From contig JAYKXP010000024.1 in assembly GCA_037176845.1 (NCBI GenBank), positions 248,001 to 312,000 on the forward strand: 64,000 nt of DNA, read 5' to 3'. Below, piece after piece: positions 47,600 to 59,234 of this stretch. Each line of letters starts with the position of its first letter. Position 1 is the first letter of the stretch. The notes beneath the pieces were generated by a model, which was not told where the DNA came from, did not search any database, and worked only from the letters and a program-made list of their open reading frames with translations. This DNA is from Paramarasmius palmivorus (Eukaryota > Basidiomycota > Agaricomycetes > Agaricales > Marasmiaceae). A program made the position numbers and the translations under genes.

Positions 47600-49265
47600 T
47601 TACTCCTCGTCCTCCTCGTCTTCGTCTTCCTGTTCTTGCAGGAACTGTTCAAGAAGGTCAGTAATGAGCCGGATATTCGAGAGATGTAACGAATTACTTT
47701 GACAAGAGCTTCAGTGCTCTTGAGGAAGTGCTGCCTGCCTTGAGGCTTTGAGCCCTTCTGGTGCCAGTAGATGATGGCTTGATCAGAAATACAATCTTTA
47801 TTATACAGAACCTAAGTTGAAAGAGGTGGTTAGTGAATAACTAAAGAATTGAGGTATATTATACTTTGAGAATTTGAGGGAATGCCTTGATGATGCGAGT
47901 GTCTTCATAACAATACACTTGTACAATGTTGATAAGTGCAACCTCGGTTTTTGGCCCAGTGCAGAAAGGTTCCAGAATAGGTGCGAATTTCTGTCATGTT
48001 GAAATTAGAATGCACTGATATAGCAAGATAAGGATAGGAACATACCCCAACTTCGCGAACGGCCAAGCCCTCGATCTGATCGGGACGAGCGTTCCAGTCA
48101 ACGGAAGACATCAGTCCTTGCCAGATACACGAGATCAACTCGGGATCAGGAATGGGATTTGTTTCCTTTTGTGCTCTGATTGCAGCGATAATCTAGGATA
48201 CGAACATGTCAGTTGGACTTGTGACAGTTGTGAGGAGACCGGGATAATGATGCTGTACCTGTTCTGCGGGTTCTTCGCGTTCAATAAGGTCGTGTAATTC
48301 TTTGACGATATTGTCCTTGACAATCGCGTATTGCTTCTTTGCCCACCACTCAGCTACTTGGGGGAGGCCCTCTTTCTTGAAGTGTTCTTCGAGATGGCGG
48401 CCCTCGCGTTTGTTGCCAGGGAAGAAGAGTAAGAGGTCTTTGATACCGCCCTTCTTGAGAGCTGCCGAGAGATGATCCATGGATTGCTCGGATAGGTAGG
48501 CGCGGAATATGATGGTCAAGACATTAATAGAGACGTCTGGATTAGGTGTGTCAGCCCGATAACCGGACGGTATAGTCAAGAGTGTAAAGAGCACACCATT
48601 TTTGATTAAATGATCCTTTGTAAGACTCTGTAGAGCGGAAGCGTTGACGAGACCTTGCGCGAGTAAAAGTCCTGTGGTGATAGCCAACTTGTCCTTCTGA
48701 GCGGGTGACCATCGATGAATGTACTGGAGGATTCCAGGAAGAGCTGATTCTTCGAGTGGTTTCTGGAGATACTTGTATCTGACAACCGGAGTGAGATCGT
48801 ATAGGAAAATCAGGGATGTGTCGACGTACCTCCTGATGAGTTTGTTCAACACCTCAACATATTTTTTGAGATCCTCTACTTCGGCCGGTTCCTTGGCACT
48901 GAAGATGGTGAATGGTGAGATGGGTGCACCGTCGTCGTAGTAGCTGCCTCCGGGTTGAAGAAGACCGCCGACGAGGATGATTTCGAAAAGAGGGTCTGCA
49001 TATTTCAGGAATTCGAGAGTAGAACCAGCTTGGATAAGTTTGGTGGTGACAGCGTCAAAATCTCCTTCCGGAACTGCTTCTAAGTGCTTGTAAAGTTGAT
49101 CTCTGAAAACTAGAAGAGGAAAAATGAGTAAAATTCCGCGAAAAAAAAGGATATTTCTTGTGCACCTGTTGGCTCGTGCTTTGCTTGGGCTTTAACAGCG
49201 CCCTTTCTTGCTTTGATTCTGACCCCCTGGAGCGAAGGCTTTTGAGCTGCTGATTGCTGAGACAT
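47600..49265 (-). CDS. eIF5-mimic protein (5MP/BZW1-2 family, W2 domain)
   Basis: Cytosolic translation regulator that competes with eIF5 for eIF2 and so tightens start-codon choice. ATG 49265 gives MSQQSAAQKPSLQGVRIKAR. The next exon continues VFRDQLYKHLEAVPEGDFDA and FEIILVGGLLQPGGSYYDDG, both characteristic of BZW proteins. The C-terminal W2 (MA4/eIF5C) domain includes IIAAIRAQKETNPIPDPELI, SCIWQGLMSSVDWNARPDQI, VQVYCYEDTRIIKAFPQILK and AIIYWHQKGSKPQGRQHFLK. It ends in an acidic tail, EQEDEDEEDEE, as eIF2B-epsilon and eIF5 do. Six introns. The first intron splits EPT|VFRD. Absent from S. cerevisiae, this family is widespread in basidiomycetes and animals. The gene is divergent from the first PP2C gene. 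Confidence 0.93.
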
Positions 49266-49647
49266 CCACCAATTTCGAGCTGAACGAAAAAGTGGATAAG
49301 ATCAACTTGCAACTGACGGTGACAGATCGATGTGGGAGTATTACGCTCCTGGCGAGGCTGTGGATCTGGTGACGAGAGGGACGCTGAATTTGTTGAGTTC
49401 TACCCTTTTTCCTTTGTCTTCCAAGGCTTTTATACAACAACAAGTGCGTTATAAAATGGCGTCCTAGTCAAAGAAGCCTTATTTCCTCAAAAATACAAGT
49501 AATCGCTTTACAGTGAGCATTTTGGATGCAGTGCTCTGATTCCTGTTATTAGCTGATCAAGCTCATTCCTGTACAGATCGTTCATATACCCCCTCTACCG
49601 CCACGAATAGGGCGTCCATCTTTTAAACATCAACCAGACCTAGCAAG
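49266..49647. promoter_or_regulatory. Divergent promoter region of the 5MP and PP2C genes
   Basis: 382 bases between opposite start codons; no other gene fits. No specific element is identified. Confidence 0.4.
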
Positions 49648-50950
49648 ATGTATGTTGTTCTCATTTCGGGTCCCCACAACGCTAACGCCTGCCTTTTCAA
49701 GGGCTGTCTTTCCCTCTGCTGTCACCACTGAGTGCGTAATCTCGCTCAATGTTCATTTTGTTGCCTTGACATGTCCTATCTTGTAGCCCCTCTCAGAATG
49801 CTCAATCCGAGCCCATCACAGTCACCAGTGGCTCTACCACGTTTGGGGTACCTTTGAAAACCATCTACGCATTCGTGTCTTTATCTGATTGTTTGGCCAC
49901 AGGCACTCAACCAATTGCCATCGGGAAACATGACCTACCGCATTGGAATCCACGCGGCTCAGGGCATAAGGAATACTATGGAAGATACACACGCTTTTGT
50001 CGTCGACTTTGACTCTGTTCATGGCCAGGGATACTTTGCAGTTTTTGATGGACATGGAAATAAACAGGTTTCAGAGTGGTGCGGTGCCAACTTCCACAAG
50101 GTGAATTCTCAACCCCTCGTTTTCGCAATTATTACAGCCTTACCTATTTCATAGTTCCTTCTTGAAACGATTCACAACAACCCCAATTTACCCCCAACGG
50201 AAATTCTCCGAGAGGCTTTTAGTCGAGTTGATGACACCATTGGGAAGATGTCCGAAGACAATAATGAACTTTCCGATTCAGGCTCTACGGCCGTTGTTGC
50301 CTTTTTACGCTACGAAGATGAGAACGGGTCGCAAGAATCGTTTACGACTTCTCATCTCAAGCGGACCGGGTCACTTGATTCCTCGACTTCTGGTGCGCTC
50401 AGGGAGCCTCCCCCGAATTCCCGTCGTGTGTGGTATTGTGCCAACGCTGGCGACGCAAGGGCGGTCATCTGCCGGAATGGAGTTGCATCGCGACTCACTC
50501 AGGATCACAAAGCCGCCGACGAGGATGAAAAGGCTCGAATACGTGAGGCAGGAGGCATAGTTTTACGAGGTCGTGTGCTTGGAGCTCTAGCAGTCTCCAG
50601 GAGTCTTGGCGACCATGTTCGTTACGACAACTTTCGTTTGAAGGACTATGTTATCGGAACACCTTATATTTCAAAAACGGTGCTGCAGGATAGCGACGAA
50701 TTTTGTATTATTGCTTGTGATGGGGTGAGTGGTCTTGACACTTGTGCTTTGGGCTCGAAACTGACAAGACTGCCACTAGCTATGGGACGTTATAACAGAC
50801 CAACAAGCTGTGGATCTGGTTCGTTACCATGACGACGCGCAAAAGGCGAGTGAGGCTCTTGTGGATTTTGCGCTCACGAACGATTATCTGTTGAGTCGAG
50901 ATAATGTTACGGTGATGGTTGTACGTTTCACGGGTCCGCCAAAGGTGTGA
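49648..50950 (+). CDS. PP2C-type protein phosphatase (PTC1-like), copy A
   Basis: Mn/Mg-dependent Ser/Thr phosphatase. My model starts with AT at 49648-49649, then an intron (from 49650), then G, giving [20 protein letters not shown]. Two further introns lead to [20 protein letters not shown]. Metal ligands are seen in [19 protein letters not shown] (Asp-Gly), [13 protein letters not shown] and [12 protein letters not shown]. Other blocks: [37 protein letters not shown] and [20 protein letters not shown]. The loop after [12 protein letters not shown] is short. If the split start is not used, ATG 49930 would begin inside the domain and remove about 46 residues. Tandem with copy B 293 bases downstream. 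Stop at 50948-50950. Confidence 0.92.
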
Positions 50951-51242
50951 CTCCTGTATTCCGTGTATTGTTTTCTTGTTATCCTTTCTGCGGGTATCGG
51001 GCTGGATGTAGTTGTACTTGTGATAGGGCTTGGATATCTGTACATATTACTTTGTGTTGTAACACTATAAACCTGTGCCATAGTGGTCTTTTGAAGTGGT
51101 CTTTTGCATGCTTGGAGCCATCTTATTGTTCCGGTCTCAATAAAATGACCGTGGGCGTCATAGGTGATTCTTAACTTGTACAACCATCATCTCCTGAATC
51201 TTTTCTTCCAAGACTCCACAAGCCTTAAAGCTAAGCATTTAC

Positions 51243-52844
51243 ATGCCTGGAATTGATATGGGCGACGACGGGACGGAAGTCAGCCAATGTATGTCGTGCT
51301 TGTTGACTCAGCCCCATTTATTGAATTTGACCATCTCGTTCCGTAGCCCCCAATTCCGGCGTAACTACGATCTCAACAGCGTAAGCATCCTTCGACCTTA
51401 TCTTTTCTTCAACCGGTTCGGTTCCAGACTCATTTCTGATATTCTACGAACTCAGGCCATCATCAAGTTCTCCTACTCAGACTATGCGTCGTCTTCCTTT
51501 TACCGACTCTCCTAATGCACGCTCCAAGTCTATCACTACAACAGACCTGGATACCCACGGAGTCAGTCATCTTTATCTGTGATCAGTAAATCAGTTCTCA
51601 ACGCAACGTAGATCCTCAATCGACATGCCACGAAGAACACCTCTTATCAAGTCGGTGTGTCTGAGGACAAGGGTACCAGGCGTACCATGGAAGATGCACA
51701 CTCGTTCGTAGTCGATTTTGACAACGTTCGCGGCCAAGGTTTCTTCGCCGTCTTCGATGGACATGCGGGTAAACATGCAGCGGAATGGTGTGGCAGTAAT
51801 TTTCATGAGGTGCGTCATCGTGCCTGACTTTCTTCATGATACCTCTTTTAACAGTGACACGTAGTCTCTCCTTACTTGCCTCCGAGAAGCTTCACCCGAC
51901 AAGAGCATCCCAGATGTGCTCAATGATACATATCAGGCAGTAGATGTGCAACTGTCCAAGATGTCAGATGAGTCAGATGGCAAGATGCATTCGGGGTGTA
52001 CGGTTGTCACGGCCTTCTTGCGTATCGAAGACGCTAATGGCAAACAGTCGTTTTTGGACGGTACTTCCACACCCGAGTCACCGAAATCGTTTCGTAGCAA
52101 GAACACCATCGATACCGAGGAGAATCTGGAGAACTCCACCGACGGTCTCGATGTGGGATCGGGAGATGATTTGAGCAAGAGTGGAAAGAAGGAGAAGAAA
52201 TCGAGCAGTAATCGAATCAAGAACGCGCTCAAGAGTCTCGGCGCTAGTTCGATATCGAGCGCAATATCATCCAAGTCCAGCTCACCGACGCTTTCGCGTA
52301 AATCATCGGGGGAGTTGAAGCCCGCTCGTGTTCCGCCGCCCAACTCCAGGAGAGTGTTGTATTGCGCAAATGCGGGAGATGCCAGAGGAGTTTTGAGCCG
52401 CAAAGGCAGAGCCGTGCGGTTGACATATGACCATAAAGGGTCGGATAAACAGGAAGCGAAGCGCATAACGGACGCTGGAGGCTTTGTGATGAGCGGCAGA
52501 GTTAACGGTGTTCTGGCTGTGACAAGGAGTCTCGGAGATTCCTCCATGAAGGATTTTGTTGTTGGAGCACCGTTCACAACAGAGACAGAGTTGTGTGACG
52601 ACGACGAGTGCTTGATCTTGGCTTGTGATGGGGTACGTACTCAACGTCCCGTTTATCCAGTCTTTCTTAACTCTAGTTTTAGCTTTGGGACGTTATTAAC
52701 GACCAAGCCGCCGTGGACCTCGTGCGTGACATTGAAGACGCCCAACTCGCGAGCCAAAAGCTGCTGAAATACGCGCTTTCTCACCATACAACCGACAATG
52801 TCACTGTTGTCGTAGTACGCTTTAAAAAGCCCCGTTCGCCTTGA
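51243..52844 (+). CDS. PP2C-type protein phosphatase (PTC1-like), copy B with Ser/Lys-rich insert
   Basis: Same domain order as copy [93 protein letters not shown] and TTDNVTVVVVRFKKPRSP. All metal-binding Asp are retained. It differs by a leader of four short exons (MPGIDMGDDGTEVSQ...; RRLPFTDSPNARSKSITTTD) and by an insert of about 95 residues between the HSGCTVVTAFLRIEDANG strand and [11 protein letters not shown]. That insert is rich in Ser and Lys (KSGKKEKKSSSNRIKNALKS) and could carry a nuclear signal or phosphosites. Several introns are shared with copy A, for example after the WCG-N-FH(K/E) motif and in ACDG|LWDV, which supports tandem duplication. Confidence 0.92.
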
Positions 52845-53279
52845 AAGTTGGTTGCCGTCTGGTTCTTTTACTTTTGGGCATGATGCAGCTTAATAACACG
52901 GACACGCTTTTGAAAAGTAAATGTTGCTAAACGTGGGATGTCGGCGTATATTATTGTAACAACACTTGCCATATATTTACCATACGCACATATTTACTTA
53001 CCGAACGGTGGAATAAATTCTTGACGATCCTCTGATGAACTGCCGCTGATGAATTTCTTCGCTAAACTGGTCCGCAGCACTGCTTGCATCTGTTGGCACT
53101 GCATGACGCCTGTAAGCCGAAGTGCTGTGCCGAGGAATTGACGCACAGACCAGGCGTGTTGGACTTGCATCGGCTGATTCGCAAGTTGATTTCTTGACTC
53201 ACGACCTTCTCTTGGCCCTCATCATTCTTGGCTTATAAACTGACGACGACCTGCACGCCTTTCCCTCTCACTCTCATCC
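52845..53279. other. Intergenic
   Basis: 3' flank of copy B and promoter of the CTL gene. Nothing specific is seen. Confidence 0.4.
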
Positions 53280-55684
53280 ATGTCTGGTTGGAATAGGTTA
53301 CCAAACCAATGGGGTTCTCAACCTCCTCAGGGGTACCAGAATGCCCCATACCCTGGGCCTACACCAGCGTATGGTCAAACTTATGCTCCTCCACCGCAGG
53401 AAAGCTATGGTGGTTATGGAGGGGATGGAAAGGACCCGTACGCAAATGATAGGTTCAAACCAAAGAAAAGCATCAATGATCCTATCTTCTTGGGTCTGTT
53501 TATTCTTCAAGTACGTCTACCTGCAAATTCATGTGCGACACAATGCTGATGTGGTGCCCACTCCCAAGTTTTTGGGTTTTGCTGCCTTGTCCGGTATCGC
53601 AATTAATTCTTGGGTCAAAAGTGGTGGACTCGGAGGTGGAGTTGGTAAAGGCCGCTCTGGAACTGCAGTCACTTTGAACGCGTAAGTTGTCAAGAAATTC
53701 AGTGGGTGTGGAAGCTGATGTCTTCTTTTGCAGGAGCACCGTTTACTTGCTTCTCCTGGTCACTGCCGCCGCACTTTTATTATCGACAGCCTACCTCATG
53801 CTTACTCGGGCATTCACGAAGATGATTATGCATATCACACTTATCTTGTCCATTATTCTGAACATGTGCGTGTCTGTGACCTTGTTCTTTGTTCCTTAGC
53901 TGATACCATCTTACAGAGCTATATGCATTTACTATTGGATCACCAAATATTACTGTGAGTCCCGCAACTGCGCCGGACTGCCAACCAAGCTAACATACCT
54001 TGCAGCTGGTGCAATCATCTTTACTATTATTGCACTCTTCTCTGTGTTGTCGTACTGGGGATTCAAGTCTCGAATTCCGTTGGCATCTCTATTACTTCAA
54101 GTCGTCATGGATGTCTCGAAGCACCACAAGAGCGTCTATGTCGTTGCATTTACGTCCCTTATCCTTCAAGCAGCCCTTTCAGTGTACGCCTATTTTTCCT
54201 GTCAGTCTCACATGACCTCATCCATTACGCCTGTAGTTGGTATGTCTTCACGTCAATCGCGATGTAAGTCCGCTAGCGCCTTTTAGGCATGCATTTTTCG
54301 AATAATCTGGAACCTTCTTAGCTATTCGAAGTGGACGCCAAACAGTCCAAGTGAGTCTTTTGCCAAGTGTCTTGTTGCAGATGTGAAAACTGATGCCTTG
54401 TAGGCTGTTCGGCTGGTGGATGCTCTTCAGGCAAGGTTGCAGGATTAATCTTCTTTGCGACCTTTTCGTACCTTTGGACTTCGCAGGTCATCGGTAACGT
54501 GGCTCTCGCCACTCTTGCTGGTGGGCCTTACGGAGCGTGGTACTACTTTGGTCCCCGTTCAGCTGGTGAAATGGTAAGTAGCCATTGACCGCAGGTATAC
54601 GCATGCTGATGTCTACTGAAGCCCGACCATCCTACAATATCAGCATTCGCCCGCGCATCGACTTACTCTTTAGGTTCTATTGCATTTGGATCTCTCATCG
54701 TCACTATTTTGGAATTGATTAAGATGATCTTGAATGCAATCCAACATAGCGCGAACGCCGATGGACATCGTAAGCGATCAATCTTCTCAAGAACGACATT
54801 ATCACTCATGACTTGAACAGCTGTGGAAGCCTGTCTGGCGTGCTGTGCTGCGTGTATCATAGGATGCATCCAGAGCGCTGTTGAATACTTCAACAGGTAA
54901 GCTGTTCGTTCGGCTCTTAAACGGTCGACCGGAAAATGACACCTTTTTCGAGATATGCATATATTGAAATTGGTATGGGACTTCGTATCGTGATTTGTAC
55001 ACGACTGATAGTTGTTCATCAGCGCTGTACGGGAAGCCATATATCGAAGCTGCAAAGGATACCTGGAGGCTGTTCAAAGATCGTGGCATTGATGCGCTGG
55101 TCAACGATTCTTTGGTTGGAATGAGTATGTCCCATCTTTCTTCGTAAAGATGTGATAGCTGATATCCCATAGCCATGACATGGGGTGCATATGCTGTTGG
55201 CATGTTCTGCTCCCTGTTTGCGTACCTATACCTTCGATGTGAGTGTATCATCTATGTCAACGCAACATATTTTGACCGTTCCTTGTTATAGACACTGCTC
55301 CCGCATACAATGCGAATGGGCAGTACACCGCTCCAGTGATTTTGTTCGCCTTCTTGATTGGTCTAACCTGCTGTAGGTGTTTTGATTTATTCTGGCTCCA
55401 CGGGTTCTCACCCTTCCTCCTAGCTTTGACCATGACATCGGCAATCGAAGCCGGCGTTTCGACGATGTAAGTTGTATATCTGGCGTATGGTTCAAACTCT
55501 GCTCACCGCTTTTCGCAGCTTCGTTGGTTTGGGAGAAGACCCTCAGGTGCTTGCCATTCGTGCCCCGGAACTGTTCAATGTACGTGTTTGCTCTGTTTTG
55601 TGAAGCAGCGACTATGATCTCAATTATTCATAGATGATTGCGGATACTTATCCAGACGTTGTGCAAGGAGTACCCCGACCGTAG
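53280..55684 (+). CDS. Choline-transporter-like protein (CTL/PNS1 family)
   Basis: Polytopic plasma-membrane protein. ATG 53280 opens a cytosolic Pro/Gly/Tyr/Gln-rich tail (WGSQPPQGYQNAPYPGP). About ten hydrophobic segments follow across 11-12 exons: INDPIFLGLFILQ, TVYLLLLVTAAALLLSTAYL, MIMHITLILSIILN, AIIFTIIALFSVLSYWGF and others. Family motifs of the Pns1/CTL C-terminal half are clear: SQVIGNVALATLAGGPYGAW, YSLGSIAFGSLIVTILELIK, CLACCAACIIGCIQSAVEYF, IEIALYGKPYIEAAKDTWRL and TMTSAIEAGVSTIFVGLGED. The stop is at 55682-55684. Despite the name, yeast Pns1 has not been shown to carry choline, so the substrate is open. Confidence 0.93.
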
Positions 55685-55791
55685 TTTGACGTATGATAGT
55701 TGTTAGCGTTGTAATTTATGAACTTCGGCAGTTCATGCAGATACACCATCCATTGACTGGGTATATTCAGGTGTTTAATGCATATTAGCAA

Positions 55792-55891
55792 GTCCTCATC
55801 GATTAGTGGTTAGATCATCACGTTGTGGAACTGGCCTCGGGCCGCTTTCATGAGCACCGTGGGGACGGGAGCTCGAATCTCCCTGGGGACA
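55792..55891 (+). tRNA. tRNA-His (anticodon GTG) with a 28-base intron
   Basis: All arms fold. Acceptor GTCCTCA (55792-55798) pairs with TGGGGAC (55884-55890), with one G-T pair and discriminator A at 55891. The D arm is GAT..ATC with loop TAGTGGTTAG (A box). Anticodon stem TCACG (55818-55822) pairs with CGTGG (55858-55862). Loop TT-GTG-G is interrupted after position 37 by 55829-55856, and C follows at position 38. The variable loop is GGAC. The T arm is GGGAG-CTCGAAT-CTCCC (55867-55883). Position 54, the first base of the T loop, is C instead of T. A T-run at 55894 onward follows directly. Confidence 0.85.
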
Positions 55892-55892
55892 C

Positions 55893-55899
55893 TTTTTTC
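55893..55899 (+). terminator. RNA polymerase III T-run terminator of the tRNA gene
   Basis: A run of T begins two bases after the discriminator base, the normal Pol III stop. Confidence 0.7.
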
Positions 55900-55983
55900 T
55901 TGCTTTTGTTCCAAGGCCAAACACGGCACTTTCGGTTTTGTAACTACGATTACAAAAGTACAATACAATATTCAGTCCAACAT

Positions 55984-58584
55984 CTAGCATTCTCCCAACA
56001 ATCTGTTCTTGGGGAATGGCTGCTTAAAGTCGTCCCGCCATGTGGTCAAATTTGGGTTCTGATATGACTCCAGATATTGTTCAATGTACGCTTTGGTTGG
56101 GAAGTCCTTTGGATCACATCCGATGTTTATTGAGCCCTCCTGTTGATAGACCCGGACATAGTCCACCGTCATGTATGCCGGGAACGTCAAGTGCTCAAAA
56201 TCGACTGGTCCAAAGTTTCGAGACATCCCAAGGTTCATAATGATGTACTAGGTGGCTCGTCAGCTTCATGTGGGTGAACTATAGTAAGAACGGGACATAC
56301 CATTGGTTCCTGAGGAACAGGCCGTGCAGATATCTGCACAGCTTCGTCAGGCCCTACTCCGTTGGCGTTGAGCGTCCAGGCGATCTTGTTGTCTGCTATC
56401 CAAGTGATATACTTTTGAAGGGTTGAGCTTATGAAGAGATGGCGTGACGAAAGTTTGCTTACCGCATCGTCGTATCCTTGAAGGAGATTGCGGTTTGTGA
56501 GCGGTATAACCAGAGATTAAAGATGCAAAAAGTACCTGGCTTATACTGCTCGATATTAGATTAATCCAAGTGCTTGCGAGGTCTTTGCTTACCTCGAATC
56601 CGTATATTGAGAAGCATCCTTCTTCAAGCTGGTAGCATTCAGGGTTTGTATTTGTGACGACAGATGTCGCTTGTTGTAAGACGTTCCCTTTAAACCCGTT
56701 CAGCTGGGATATCGCTGGATCAGTAATGTTCAGGTTGTCCGAAGTAGTATTCCAATCATAAGCCCGGTTAAAGGGCTGCAAAGTATTGTTCAAAAAGGCC
56801 CAATCATGGAGGTACAGATGACTCACAGCCCACTGGCCCGATTGAGAGACTTGCGCAATAAAGGTGTTCTCGTTTATTTGAGCCTCATACACATCGATCT
56901 CAGGGCTTGAGCGACCGACGTATGTGCCATCTGGATGCCTAATGAATATGAGTTAATTGTAGGCATCATGCTGTCATGATACTTACATCGGGCCAGGATG
57001 GCTTTCACCAGGGCAAGTACATCTAGACGTGATCCTTTGAGAAACATGACGTTCAACTTGCGACATGCTTACCTCGAAAGTCTCTGTCCAGGCAGGAAAC
57101 TCAAGAAACCACCCTTTCCTTCATCACCATCAACTGTTGCTGCCTTGGGTTCCCCATTGAGTGTCTGGTTCGCAAGAGTGCCGACATCACAAGCATCTAG
57201 CTCACATCGTGAGTGATCAGCTCTTCATTAACATTTGGAAGCTTACCATATGTATATGGCCACATTCCTTGAGGTGACGTGGCTGAGCTCTGAGTGGAAC
57301 CGAGAGCTTCCAAACTCACCTTCAAGCGAAGCACCGTAACAGGCACGCCCAAGGTTTCCCATGGTCCAGATCGCAGGCCATAAACCGAGGACATTATTAG
57401 CACCGGGAAGAATTACTGAAGTTTCGATAAGACCGCCGGTGAAACAAAATTTGTTCCTGGTTCAGAGTGTCAGACTACCTCTCAACTCGATCAGAATGAA
57501 GGTTGTAACCATGTAGACATTAGGCCTGTGCCACTGGTCAGTGCATCCGAAGAGGTCTACAACGCGTTACGCACCTCCTTGGTAATGTAAGTCGTGTGTT
57601 TCCTTCCGTGAAAGAGTGATAACCAGCGATCCGTTCCTCGTCTATTGCATTCGATGATCATGATGTGCGAACAAGCAGGATATTTTTCATACCGTTATCG
57701 CTTCAGGATCATACCATTCGAGATTATTCGTGCCCTAAGCGTAATCACATCAGAATGAAGGAATGGAAAGCAGAATATCAATGGGACAGACCCAATAGTG
57801 GAGATCAACGGCCTCCCAGTATGCGTCGTCTCCAGGGTAGAATGTCCGCCCATCTCTGTTAAATTCGTCAGAGAAGACCAGCTGCATACGCTTGGAAGGG
57901 TCCCGCCATCCTGGCTTCGTATACGCTTCTGATGGTGTGTCCAGGTCAATAAGACCATGGTTGCCGATATCAGGAACCTGCGTGGGTCATTGTTGAGTGG
58001 CACGAATACAAACACGGCGCAACGACACACACCTGACCCGACGCGTTCAAACCGCCCAGGTTGAAGCCCCCTTGAGTCGAAACAAAATGAATTTGAAACG
58101 TTGCACTAATGAATAGTAAGTGATAGGACATAGAGCGACGAATTCGATTTACTCACATGGGATATCCAATGAAGAGCCCCAGAATGCATATAATCAAGAT
58201 GAAAAGACACCCGAGGTTTGAAATTGCCCTTTTTGAGATGTGAGCACTACCAGCGTGCATATCATGTGCCGGGGCGTATACGTAGTCGTCAGGCTCAGGA
58301 ACGTCAACAGAGAGATTGGAACCCCATTTTCGAGGATCAACGTCCAGCGAATACTATAGTACAAGCTAGTGAGCGAAAAACATGACTGAATGCATGCTGC
58401 GCACCTTTTCTGAAAGCGAACCAAACTGTGAACGACGACCTCTAGTGCTCCTGAGCGTATCCGGATACGGTGAGTCTGTAACGATCGACTGAAGAAGACC
58501 GTTAACTGCGTAATTCGGCCCTAAGACAAACTGTGAGTCACTCACAATGGTCCCCCACTCAGACGCAGACCGTTGATGCTGCAT
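55984..58584 (-). CDS. KRE6/SKN1-type beta-glucan synthesis-associated protein (GH16)
   Basis: Type II membrane protein needed for beta-1,6-glucan formation in the wall. ATG 58584 (MQHQRSASEWGTIVSD) opens a cytosolic region. One membrane anchor, ISNLGCLFILIICILGLFIG, is followed by the lumenal catalytic-like domain. It includes RMQLVFSDEFNRDGRTFYPG, DDAYWEAVDLHYWATNNLEW, TGGLIETSVILPGANNVLGL, WPAIWTMGNLGRACYGASLE and GTWPYTYDACDVGTLANQ. The active-site strand SSPEIDVYEAQ has the E-x-D-x-x-E residues. It ends with MYIIMNLGMSRNFGPVDFEH, VDYVRVYQQEGSINIGCDPK and PFPKNRLLGEC, the standard SKN1 C-terminus. At least ten introns. Its stop lies 92 bases from the end of the convergent tRNA gene. Confidence 0.94.
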
Positions 58585-59234
58585 CTGGGGTGTAAAGCAG
58601 AGTTGAAAAGAGTGTGAGAGCGTGCTGAGGCCTCAGCTCTGCCAGTGACAAAAGGAGAGTTGCTGGCCGAGGTTCCTGGACATTTTGGAGACTAAAAGAA
58701 GCAACGAAAGCCATCGTGCTTTGATTGAATTACGGGTTGCCACAGCATCATCATCCTTGTCACGGAAACTACGTTTCTGCCCGATCCGCCTTTGCCTGAA
58801 GTCAACCTAAAGTGGTACGTTCTGGATAGCTCTGTAAGGTGATTCCGAATCGTTCAGACGAGAGAATAGAGTCCACAAAGGTTCTGAAGAATCACGAAGG
58901 TTTTGGGTTGAATGTTCGTCTGTGGAGACAGTTGTCGGGCAAGCGCGTGCCGGTCCATATTGATGTGAATTTCTGTGAATTGTGCATCCTTACATACGTC
59001 CACATTACGTCGCACCAGTTGTGAGGACAAGTATTTGTCGTCAAGCACCTGTGAACACGAGGGGGTAGAAGTCACCCAGCCAGGCTCTAACCTAGTAACT
59101 TTGAGAAGCAAGTGGAATCAGGGATGTTGGTGGTACAAGTTCAAGTCCAAAATTTACACTGCCACATAGTAGTCTTTTTTAATCAGGTGCAAATCAAGTG
59201 TACTACATAGCTATCCCAAGAGATATGTACACTG
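58585..59234. other. Intergenic, promoter of the KRE6-like gene
   Basis: No gene seen. ORFs here are short and lack motifs. Confidence 0.4.
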
